DNA from: Ferrimonas sp048263965
GTDB lineage: Bacteria > Pseudomonadota > Gammaproteobacteria > Enterobacterales > Shewanellaceae
Assembly (NCBI RefSeq): GCF_048263965.1
Contig: NZ_JBLXDO010000008.1
Span: forward strand, 1-64,000
Length of the DNA stretch: 64,000 nt
Reading direction: 5' to 3'
This document shows, piece by piece, positions 16,617-24,202 of this stretch (positions within the stretch are counted from its first letter, which is position 1; every line of letters begins with the position of its first letter). Position numbers and translations under genes: made by a program. The notes under the pieces are model-generated. The model worked only from the letters and a program-made list of their open reading frames with translations, did not search any database and was not told where the DNA came from.

Positions 16617-17120
16617 ATGGCGGAAGAAAAAAGTCGGTTGATTGAACGTTACGAGGCGCTGCTACGGGAGATGGAGCGCCGTTATCAGGAGGATCCGGAC
16701 CTGACTCTGAGTCAGCTCAGTCAGGTGCTGACGGACAGCAGCGCCTACCTTCAGCTCAAGGAGAGCCTCTCCCAGGGCGAGCTGGAGATGGTGGAACAGT
16801 TTCTGCGGCGGGACCTGGGTGAATTTGTCCTGCACGCGGCAGACGAAGTGGAGCAGCCCTCAAGCCTGTTTACCCTGGGGCTGGAGAATACCTTGTGGCA
16901 GTGGTTGGCGGAGATCACCGACAAGAGCCAGCTGGAGTGGCACGAACTGGGTGAGGATCTGCGCCACCAGGGAACCTACGAAGCCGGTGAGGTCGTCGGT
17001 CTGGGTATCCTGGTGTGCGACAAGTGCGGCCATGAGATGACCTTCAATCGGCCTGATCTTCTGCCGGCCTGTCCTGAGTGTGATCACCGCTTCTTCTCGC
17101 GGAAGATGCTGGCACCCTGA
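16617..17120 (+). CDS. ybeL: Zinc-ribbon protein of the YbeL/DUF1451 family
   Basis: This 167-residue protein has a charged, probably helical N-terminal half (RYEALLREMERRYQED) and a C-terminal zinc ribbon with CDKCGHEMTF and ACPECDHRFF. The same layout is found in E. coli YbeL, which is also encoded near leuS, and whose function is unknown. I chose ATG 16617 because GGAG lies six bases upstream; in-frame ATGs at 16605 and 16611 have no such spacing. The last 77 bases, including the second CxxC pair, overlap the end of lnt on the opposite strand. Confidence 0.85.
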   Translation: MAEEKSRLIERYEALLREMERRYQEDPDLTLSQLSQVLTDSSAYLQLKESLSQGELEMVEQFLRRDLGEFVLHAADEVEQPSSLFTLGLENTLWQWLAEITDKSQLEWHELGEDLRHQGTYEAGEVVGLGILVCDKCGHEMTFNRPDLLPACPECDHRFFSRKMLAP

Positions 17121-18609
17121 TAAAGGCCCCAACCAGAGCCAGCAGCGCCAGTAACCAGGCGCTGTTCTGGCCATAGTGGCCAAACACCGTGCTGCCCTGA
17201 ACCAGGGCCACGTCGCCGGTGAGTACCCCCTCCTCAAACTGAGGCAGCTGCGCCTGCATCCTTCCCTGCTCATCCACAATGGCGGTGACGCCATTGTTGG
17301 TGACCCTCAGCAGGGGTTTACCCAGTTCCATGGAGCGCATCCTGGCAATCTCCATATGCTGCAGCGGGCCGGTGGAGTGACCAAACCAGGCGTCGTTGGA
17401 GACGGTCAGCAGCAGGTCAGTGTCCGGGGTGATGTTGGCCCTGAGCTGCTCGGGGAAGGCGATTTCGTAGCAGATGGCCGGTGCCAGACTCACCTCTCCA
17501 GCTCGCAAGTTCTGCTGCACCCTGTTGCCTCGGGTGAAGGAGGACATGGGCAGGTTGAACAGGGGGGCCAGGGGGCGAAGTACCGACTCCAGAGGCACGA
17601 ACTCGCCGATGGGCAGCAGATGGCTCTTGTGGTATCGGTTGTCGTCACCGGGCTGATGCCGTCTTGGGCCCTCGTCGTCCCCAAGCACCAGCAGGGAGTT
17701 GAAGAACTCGCGGGTGAAGCTGTCGGCGCTGATGATGCCGGTGATCACATGGGTGCCCCGGAAGGCGGCCGCATGATCGAAGCTGTTGAGGAAGTCGTCC
17801 ACCATCATCTCCGGGGCGGGCACCGCCGCCTCCGGCCACACCACCAGATCCGCCTCCATATGGGGGCGGCTGAGATCCTGATATTTGAGCAGGGTGGGCC
17901 ACAGTTGCTCGGGCTCCCATTTGAGGCTCTGGGGGATGTTGCCCTGAACCAGGGCCACGGAGAGGGTGTCGCCACTGCGCTCTATGGTGTTCAGGGAGGG
18001 CAGAACCGCCAGGGCCAGGGCGGTGGATGCCGGAGCCAGCAGCCACAGCCAACGGCGGCGCAACAGCATCAGCAGGGCGCCGGCCAGCAGGGCGATAAGC
18101 CAGCCCAGCCCCAGGGCACCCAGGGAACTGGCCAAGGGAGAGAGTGGCCCCTCCACCTGACTGTAGCCCAGCCACAGCCAGGGGAAGCCGGTCAGCAGTT
18201 TCCCCCTGAGCCATTCGGTGATCAACCACAGGGCGGAGAAGGCCAGTACCCTGCGGCCGCCGGCGTCCGGCCAGAACCGACCCAGCAGCCCCATGGTCAG
18301 GGTGGGAAACAGGGCCAGATAACCGGCCAGCAGGGCCATCAGCAGCAGGGACACCGGCAGCGGCAGGCCGCCGAAATTGTCGATGCTCACATGCACCCAG
18401 GCGATGCCGTGGGCAAACAGGCCAAAGCCGAAGCTCCAGCCCAGCAGGGCACTGCGTCTGGGAGTTTGCCCCTCACTGAGCCACAACAGGCCCATCAGCG
18501 CAGGCAGCAATACCGGACTGAAGTGGTAGGGGGCAAAGGCGAAGGGGGAGAGGGCGCCGCACAGCAGCGCCATCATTAACCGGAGTTTGGGAGAGGGCCG
18601 GGACAACAT
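17044..18609 (-). CDS. lnt: Apolipoprotein N-acyltransferase
   Basis: Lnt adds the third acyl chain to lipoproteins in the inner membrane, the last step before sorting. The 521-residue protein has N-terminal membrane helices followed by a nitrilase-like periplasmic domain. The catalytic triad is visible as Glu in WPEAAVPAPE, Lys in RYHKSHLLPIGEF and Cys in PAICYEIAF. A last membrane helix (LLALLALVGAFI) precedes a hydrophilic tail (SARRSGDHTQDRPAEDQ) that is encoded opposite the zinc-ribbon gene. It starts one base into the corC stop codon. Confidence 0.95.
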   Translation of the reverse strand: MLSRPSPKLRLMMALLCGALSPFAFAPYHFSPVLLPALMGLLWLSEGQTPRRSALLGWSFGFGLFAHGIAWVHVSIDNFGGLPLPVSLLLMALLAGYLALFPTLTMGLLGRFWPDAGGRRVLAFSALWLITEWLRGKLLTGFPWLWLGYSQVEGPLSPLASSLGALGLGWLIALLAGALLMLLRRRWLWLLAPASTALALAVLPSLNTIERSGDTLSVALVQGNIPQSLKWEPEQLWPTLLKYQDLSRPHMEADLVVWPEAAVPAPEMMVDDFLNSFDHAAAFRGTHVITGIISADSFTREFFNSLLVLGDDEGPRRHQPGDDNRYHKSHLLPIGEFVPLESVLRPLAPLFNLPMSSFTRGNRVQQNLRAGEVSLAPAICYEIAFPEQLRANITPDTDLLLTVSNDAWFGHSTGPLQHMEIARMRSMELGKPLLRVTNNGVTAIVDEQGRMQAQLPQFEEGVLTGDVALVQGSTVFGHYGQNSAWLLALLALVGAFIRVPASSARRSGDHTQDRPAEDQAD

Positions 18610-19499
18610 CAGGCGGCAGACTCATCCTCGGTCTGGGGGTTCTGCTTCTCCAGGTTGCGTACCTGCAGTTGCAGCAGCCGACGGGTGTCGGCATTGACCA
18701 CTTTGAATTCGAAGCCTGCCAGCTCCACCTTCTCGCCGCGCATGGGCAGGTGGTTGAAGGCGTGGCTGACGATGCCGCCGATGGTATCGAACTCCTCGTC
18801 GGAAAACTCGGAGCCAAAGTGCTCATTGAACTCTTCCACCGGGGTCAGGGCGGCCACGGACCACACCTGCTTGCCCACCTTGCGGATGTTCTGGGACTGA
18901 TCTTCGTCGGTGTCGAATTCGTCGCCGATGTCGCCGACGATCTCCTCGAGGATATCCTCGATGGTGACCAGGCCGGACACGCCGCCATACTCATCGACGA
19001 CGATGGCCATATGGTAGCGTTTCTGACGAAACTCCTTGAGTAGCACGTCCACCCGCTTGCTCTCGGGAACCACCACCGCCGGGCGCATGATGGTTTCCAG
19101 CTCCATCTCGCTGGGGGCGCCGCTGAAGCCGTAGGGCAGCAGGTCCTTGGCCAGGAGGATCCCTTCGATGTGGTCCTTGTCCTTGTCCACAACGGGGAAG
19201 CGGGAGTGGCCGGATTCGATGATGGTGGACAGGTAAGCGCCCAGATCCTGGTTCTTCTCGATGGCGATAATCTGGGAGCGTGGAATCATCACGTCGCGGA
19301 CGCGCAGGTCGGAAACCTCCAGCACCCCTTTGATCATCTCTTTGGTGTCCTGGTCAATCAGATCCCGCTCTTCGGCGTCCTGGATCACGTCGACCAGCTC
19401 TTTGCGGTTTTTCGGCTCACCGCCAAACAGCTGGGAAATACGCTCAAGCCAGCTCTTTTTAGGAGAGCCCTGGCTCGACGGAGGGTTGTCTTCGTTCAT
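18609..19499 (-). CDS. corC: CorC/HlyC-family CBS domain protein
   Basis: CorC (YbeX) is linked to magnesium and cobalt efflux and, in E. coli, to ribosome assembly; its exact role is unsettled. The 296-residue soluble protein has a pair of CBS domains (VRDVMIPRSQIIAIE and VVPESKRVDVLLKEF...YGGVSGLVTIEDILEE, here quoted in parts) and a C-terminal CorC/HlyC domain (FNHLPMRGEKVELAGFEFKV). It sits between ybeY and lnt as in E. coli. Confidence 0.93.
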   Translation of the reverse strand: MNEDNPPSSQGSPKKSWLERISQLFGGEPKNRKELVDVIQDAEERDLIDQDTKEMIKGVLEVSDLRVRDVMIPRSQIIAIEKNQDLGAYLSTIIESGHSRFPVVDKDKDHIEGILLAKDLLPYGFSGAPSEMELETIMRPAVVVPESKRVDVLLKEFRQKRYHMAIVVDEYGGVSGLVTIEDILEEIVGDIGDEFDTDEDQSQNIRKVGKQVWSVAALTPVEEFNEHFGSEFSDEEFDTIGGIVSHAFNHLPMRGEKVELAGFEFKVVNADTRRLLQLQVRNLEKQNPQTEDESAA

Positions 19500-19531
19500 A
19501 ACTTCTCGTCGTTAAAACAGCAAAAACAGGC

Positions 19532-19987
19532 TCAACGCTCCGTGTAAGGATCGCTGATGCCCAGTCCATGGAGAACGCGGGTTTCCAGAGCTTCCATCTG
19601 CTCCGCTTCCTCATCCTCCAGATGATCATAACCTATCAGATGCAGGCAACCGTGTACAACCATGTGGGCCCAGTGGTCCCTGGCAGTTTTTTGTTGCTCT
19701 TTTGCCTCTTTTTCAACAACTTCTGCACAAATTACCAGGTCACCGATCAGGTCGGTGGGGATCATCGGCGGCGCTTCAAAAGGGAAGGAGAGCACATTGG
19801 TGGGTTTGTCCTTGCCCCGGTAGTCACGGTTGAGCTCCTGGCTCTCTTCGGCGCTGACGATGCGGATGCTCAGCTCCGCAATGTCACGCTCCTGAGCCAG
19901 GGCGGCCTCGGCCCAGCTTTGAAACTGGGCTTCGCTAGGCAGATCAAAGCCTTCAACCACAGGCTGAAGATCAAGAATCAGTTCCAT
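19532..19987 (-). CDS. ybeY: Endoribonuclease YbeY
   Basis: YbeY is a zinc endoribonuclease needed for 16S rRNA 3'-end maturation and ribosome quality control. The 151-residue product has the metal-binding motif HGCLHLIGYDH and the family segment LNRDYRGKDKPTNVLSFPFE. It overlaps the end of ybeZ by 17 bases; the pair functions with the ribosome in E. coli. Confidence 0.96.
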   Translation of the reverse strand: MELILDLQPVVEGFDLPSEAQFQSWAEAALAQERDIAELSIRIVSAEESQELNRDYRGKDKPTNVLSFPFEAPPMIPTDLIGDLVICAEVVEKEAKEQQKTARDHWAHMVVHGCLHLIGYDHLEDEEAEQMEALETRVLHGLGISDPYTER

Positions 19988-21026
19988 CCTCTTTGGCCTC
20001 CTCCTGCTGGCGGGCTTTCTCCCGCTCTACCTTGAGCTTGTGCTGCTCCTGGTCATGTTTCTCATAGGCGTCGACGATGCGTGCCACCACGGGGTGACGG
20101 ACCACGTCGCCGCTCTGGAAGAAGTTGAAGCTGATGGACTCCACGTCGCGCAGCACCTCGATGGCGTGGCGCAGGCCGGAACGGACATTGCGCGGCAGAT
20201 CCACCTGGGTGATGTCGCCGGTGATCACCGCCCGGCTGTTGAAGCCGATACGGGTCAGGAACATCTTCATCTGCTCCGTGGTGGTGTTCTGGCTCTCATC
20301 CAGGATGACGAAGGCATCATTGAGGGTGCGGCCACGCATGTAAGCCAGAGGGGCCACTTCGATGACGTTGCGCTCAATCAGCCGCTCCACCCGTTCGAAG
20401 CCCAGCATCTCAAACAGGGCGTCGTACAGGGGGCGCAGGTAGGGGTCCACCTTCTGGGACAGATCGCCAGGCAAAAAGCCCAGCTTCTCGCCCGCTTCCA
20501 CCGCAGGGCGGGTCAGCAGGATGCGCCGCACCTCCTGGCGCTCCAGGGCATCCACCGCGGCCGCCACCGCCAGGTAGGTTTTACCCGTACCCGCCGGTCC
20601 AACACCGAAGGTGATGTCGTGGCTGATGATGTTGCGGATATACTGGGCCTGGTTGGGGTTACGGGGCTTTAAGATGCCGCGCTTGGTCTTGAAGAACACC
20701 TCTTTGCCCAGGGCGCTCTCATCCTGCTCCGCTTCGAGGGCAACGAACTCCTGAATGGCCAGGTGCACCTGGTCGGGCTCCAGATCCGGCATGGCACCGC
20801 GCACTGGGGCGGTCTGCACATAGAGATCTTTGAGGATGCCGATGGTGCCGTGAACAAACTGAAGCTGACCCACCACCTGGAAGTGGTTGTTGCGGTAGCT
20901 GATCTCGACGCCGAGTCGGCGCTCCAGTTGTTTCAGGTTATCGTCGAAGGGACCGCACAGGGCGGCAAGCCGGCTGCTCTCAGCCGGCTCGAGGTACACA
21001 TCGTGTGTCACTAATTTGTTGGTCAA
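19971..21026 (-). CDS. ybeZ: PhoH-like ATPase YbeZ
   Basis: This is a PhoH-family NTPase, encoded next to its partner YbeY. Walker A is GPAGTGKTYLA and Walker B is FVILDESQNTT. The 351-residue product also has the conserved LTRPAVEAGEKLGFLPGDL segment. The start is TTG at 21026 with GGAG six bases upstream. The C-terminal end (KVEREKARQQEEAKEDG) is highly charged. An RNA-helicase-like role has been proposed for the family; the true substrate is not settled. Confidence 0.93.
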   Translation of the reverse strand: MTNKLVTHDVYLEPAESSRLAALCGPFDDNLKQLERRLGVEISYRNNHFQVVGQLQFVHGTIGILKDLYVQTAPVRGAMPDLEPDQVHLAIQEFVALEAEQDESALGKEVFFKTKRGILKPRNPNQAQYIRNIISHDITFGVGPAGTGKTYLAVAAAVDALERQEVRRILLTRPAVEAGEKLGFLPGDLSQKVDPYLRPLYDALFEMLGFERVERLIERNVIEVAPLAYMRGRTLNDAFVILDESQNTTTEQMKMFLTRIGFNSRAVITGDITQVDLPRNVRSGLRHAIEVLRDVESISFNFFQSGDVVRHPVVARIVDAYEKHDQEQHKLKVEREKARQQEEAKEDGTDS

Positions 21027-21038
21027 GCCGGTCTCCGA

Positions 21039-22469
21039 TTACGGCTGAAAAGTGGCAACGCCCAGCTCGTCTGGTTCGCCGGCGGGACGCTTGGCTAGAA
21101 TCTCAGAGGGGCGCAGCTGACGGCGCAGATCCATCTGATCTTCGGTCCTTACCACTATACCACGTAATGAGTTAGGCATAACCTCAGTGATCTCCACATC
21201 CACGAAGCTGCCAATCATCTCCGGGGCGCCTTCGAAGTTGACCGTGCGGTTGTTCTCGGTCTTGCCGCGAAGCTCCATCACGTTTTTCTTGGAGGTGCCC
21301 TCCACCAGGATACGCTGAACGCTGCCCAGCATGCGGCGGCTGTACTGCATCGCCTGCTGGTTGATGCGCTCCTGCAGGATATAGAGGCGCTGCTTCTTGG
21401 CCTCTTCGGTCACATCATCGGGCAGATCCGCCGCAGGCGTACCTGGGCGGGGGCTGTAGATGAAGGAGAAGCTCTGATCGAAGTCGATCTCCTGGATCAG
21501 CTTCATGGTCTGCTCGAAGTCGTCATCGGTCTCATTGGGGAAACCCACGATGAAGTCGGAGCTGATGTGGATGTCGGGACGCACCTTGCGCAGGCGACGG
21601 ATGATCGATTTGAACTCCAGCGCGGTGTGGTTGCGCTTCATCTGGGTCAGGATGCGATCGGAGCCGCTCTGGACCGGCAGGTGCAGGAAGTCCACCAGCT
21701 CAGGCACATCGGCGTAGGCGTCGATGATGTCCTGGGTGAACTCCACAGGGTGGCTGGTGGTAAAGCGCAGACGGTCGATGCCGTCGATGGCTGCCACGTA
21801 GCGCAGCAGATCCGCGAAGCTGCAGATCTCGTCATCATGGGTGGCACCGCGGTAGGCGTTGACGTTCTGGCCCAGCAGGTTGATCTCACGAACCCCCTGC
21901 TCCGCCAGTTGGGCGACTTCGTAGAGGACGTCGTCCAGGGGGCGGCTTACCTCTTCCCCTCGGGTGTAGGGCACCACACAGAAGCTGCAGTACTTGTTGC
22001 ACCCTTCCATGATGGAGACAAAGGCGGTGGCACCCTCGGCGCGGGGCTCGGGTAGACGGTCAAATTTCTCGATCTCGGGGAAGGAGACATCCACCACACC
22101 ATGTTCACCCTGCTGGATGCGGGTGATCATCTCCGGCAGGCGATGCAGAGTCTGGGGACCGAACACGATGTCCACGAAGGAGGCGCGCTCGCGAATGGCG
22201 TCCCCCTCCTGGGAGGCCACACAACCGCCAACACCGATCACCAGATTGGGGTTCGCCTCCTTGAGAGGCTTCCAGCGACCCAGCTGATGGAACACCTTCT
22301 CCTGCGCCTTTTCACGGATGGAACAGGTGTTCAGAAGGAGCACGTCGGCTTCAGCCGCGTCCTCGGTCAGGGAGTAGTTGCCAAAGGATTCGAGCAGACC
22401 CGCCATCTTGTCGGAGTCATACTCATTCATCTGGCAACCCCAGGTTTTAATGTGCAGTTTTTTGCTCAT
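21039..22469 (-). CDS. miaB: tRNA-2-methylthio-N6-dimethylallyladenosine synthase
   Basis: MiaB adds a methylthio group to isopentenyl-A37 of tRNAs that read UNN codons. The 476-residue radical-SAM enzyme has an N-terminal MTTase domain (KTWGCQMNEYDS, LLNTCSIREKA, GVGGCVASQ), the radical-SAM triad CNKYCSFC and a C-terminal TRAM domain. ATG 22469 follows an in-frame TTG, and I use the ATG. It starts the miaB-ybeZ-ybeY-corC-lnt series. Confidence 0.97.
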   Translation of the reverse strand: MSKKLHIKTWGCQMNEYDSDKMAGLLESFGNYSLTEDAAEADVLLLNTCSIREKAQEKVFHQLGRWKPLKEANPNLVIGVGGCVASQEGDAIRERASFVDIVFGPQTLHRLPEMITRIQQGEHGVVDVSFPEIEKFDRLPEPRAEGATAFVSIMEGCNKYCSFCVVPYTRGEEVSRPLDDVLYEVAQLAEQGVREINLLGQNVNAYRGATHDDEICSFADLLRYVAAIDGIDRLRFTTSHPVEFTQDIIDAYADVPELVDFLHLPVQSGSDRILTQMKRNHTALEFKSIIRRLRKVRPDIHISSDFIVGFPNETDDDFEQTMKLIQEIDFDQSFSFIYSPRPGTPAADLPDDVTEEAKKQRLYILQERINQQAMQYSRRMLGSVQRILVEGTSKKNVMELRGKTENNRTVNFEGAPEMIGSFVDVEITEVMPNSLRGIVVRTEDQMDLRRQLRPSEILAKRPAGEPDELGVATFQP

Positions 22470-22562
22470 CAAACTGTGCCGCTCGTATTACCTAATGAAA
22501 AAATAGCGGGCTATTCTAAACCTGAAAACTCCATCTGGCTAGTTGCTGCACAGTGTTAACCA

Positions 22563-22853
22563 TCATTGGGGGCTGAGGGTCTGGGGCCCGGCAGTGGCTT
22601 TGATGGGCGCCGAGCGCTGGGTATCTGTTTCTTCTGCTTGGGCAAACTGTTCGCTAAGCTCCAGTCCGCTGGCCATCAGAGCCTGACGTGACTGAGCCAG
22701 AATATCGTCTTTAAGCTGTTCCTCCATCTCATACTGGGCCTGGGCCACTATGGGCAGGGGGGCATACACCTCCATGGTGTAATCGGCTCTCGGGGCCGCC
22801 GTTAACAGCAGGGGGGCCAGGGCAAACATCAGCATTGTCGTTGGGGCCTTCAT
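22563..22853 (-). CDS. Small exported protein, function unknown (96 aa)
   Basis: The product has a clear signal peptide (MLMFALAPLLLTAAPRA) and a short, acidic mature part with a helical stretch (AQYEMEEQLKDDILAQSRQAL). It ends in a low-complexity tail (PIKATAGPQTLSPQ). I recognise no family. It lies upstream of miaB on the same strand with a 93-base gap, and divergent from ubiF. It resembles in layout the small protein at 39986-40213, although the two are not clearly homologous. Confidence 0.6.
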   Translation of the reverse strand: MKAPTTMLMFALAPLLLTAAPRADYTMEVYAPLPIVAQAQYEMEEQLKDDILAQSRQALMASGLELSEQFAQAEETDTQRSAPIKATAGPQTLSPQ

Positions 22854-23033
22854 ATCTCACCTCACAGGTCCTAAGTGGCTTTCGCAAGCTAAGTGTAGGA
22901 GCTGCTCCGAGACCGCCAGGGAAGGGTTGTAAATGAGTGTGTGGAATGGCCGGGAAACACACACTCAGTTACAGCCGGTAAGAATTGGTCATGATATGAT
23001 GGCCCCATCTTCGTTGGAGCCCGGAAGGATGGG

Positions 23034-24200
23034 ATGGAGCAGAGCGATATTTTGATTGCCGGTGGCGGCATGGTGGGAGCGGCCAGTGCCCTGGCCCTGG
23101 CGGATCTGGGCCTGGAGGTCACTCTGTTTGAAGCCAGGGAGCCTGAGGACTACGACGCTGAGCAGCCCATGGACCTTAGGGTCAGTGCCATCAGCCAGGC
23201 GTCAGAGCGGTTGCTGGAGAGCCTGGGGGGATGGACTGGCGTGGAGAGCATGCGCAGTGCCCCCTATCGGACCCTGGAAACCTGGGAGTGGCAGGGGGCG
23301 CGCATCTGTTTCGATGCCGATGAACTCGGACTGTCTCACCTGGGGCACATCGTTGAAAATCGCATTCTTCAGCTCTCTCTCTGGCAGGCGGTGCGTCGTC
23401 ACAGCCGCATCCGTCTGATCACCGGTATCCGCCCTGAGCGCTTCTGGCAGGATGAGCAGGGCGCCTGGCTCGAGGCCGACGGTACCTTCTATCAGGGGCA
23501 ACTGCTGCTGGGGTGCGACGGTGCCCAGTCCCAGGTGCGTCGCCAGGCGGGAATCGGAGTCAGTGGCTGGAACTATCGTCAGCACTGCCTGGCCATCAAT
23601 ATCCGCACCCAGGAGCCGCAGCAACAGGGTACCTGGCAGGAGTTCACCCCGACCGGGCCCAGGGCGCTGTTGCCCCTGGCGGGCAATCACGCCTCCCTGG
23701 TGTGGTATGACGCCCCTCAGACCATCGCCGAGCTCAAGCGGTTGAGTCCCTCCGAGCTTAAGCGGGCCATCGTAGCCGCCTTCCCCGACCGACTGGGGGA
23801 GTTTGAGATTGAGCAACTGGCCAGCTTCCCCCTGACCCGGCAGCACGCCAAGGCCTACTTCAAGGGGCGCATGGTGTTGCTGGGTGATGCGGCCCACACC
23901 ATCAATCCCCTGGCTGGGCAGGGGGTCAACCTGGGCTTTAAAGATGTGGCCGTGCTGGCTGACGTGCTGCGTGAGGCGATGGAGCGGGATGAGCCAATTC
24001 ACAGCGAGTCTGTCCTCAAGCGCTACCAGCGCCGTCGTCATCCGGACAACCTGGCGATGCAATCGGCCATGGATGTCTTCTACCTGATGTTCAGCAATGA
24101 CCACCTGCCACTGAAGCTGGTGCGAAACCTGGGCCTGACGCTGGCGGAACACTCTGGCCCCATCAAGCGTAAGGTGATGCAGTACGCCATGGGTCTGTAG
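23034..24200 (+). CDS. ubiF: FAD-dependent ubiquinone-biosynthesis hydroxylase (UbiF-type)
   Basis: This 388-residue flavoprotein monooxygenase belongs to the UbiH/UbiF/COQ6 family, which hydroxylates the benzoquinol ring during ubiquinone synthesis. The FAD motifs are GGGMVGAASALAL at the N-terminus, the central LGCDGAQSQVRR and LLGDAAHTINPLAGQGVNLG. The UbiF assignment rests on position: as in E. coli the gene lies beside miaB, on the opposite strand, near the Met/Leu/Gln tRNA cluster. Sequence alone would also allow UbiH or UbiI. Confidence 0.82.
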   Translation: MEQSDILIAGGGMVGAASALALADLGLEVTLFEAREPEDYDAEQPMDLRVSAISQASERLLESLGGWTGVESMRSAPYRTLETWEWQGARICFDADELGLSHLGHIVENRILQLSLWQAVRRHSRIRLITGIRPERFWQDEQGAWLEADGTFYQGQLLLGCDGAQSQVRRQAGIGVSGWNYRQHCLAINIRTQEPQQQGTWQEFTPTGPRALLPLAGNHASLVWYDAPQTIAELKRLSPSELKRAIVAAFPDRLGEFEIEQLASFPLTRQHAKAYFKGRMVLLGDAAHTINPLAGQGVNLGFKDVAVLADVLREAMERDEPIHSESVLKRYQRRRHPDNLAMQSAMDVFYLMFSNDHLPLKLVRNLGLTLAEHSGPIKRKVMQYAMGL

Positions 24201-24202
24201 CA

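Noticed and set aside
16417..16641. Small ORF before the zinc-ribbon gene
   Set aside because: It has no supporting start signal and overlaps the correctly placed start of the zinc-ribbon gene in another frame.
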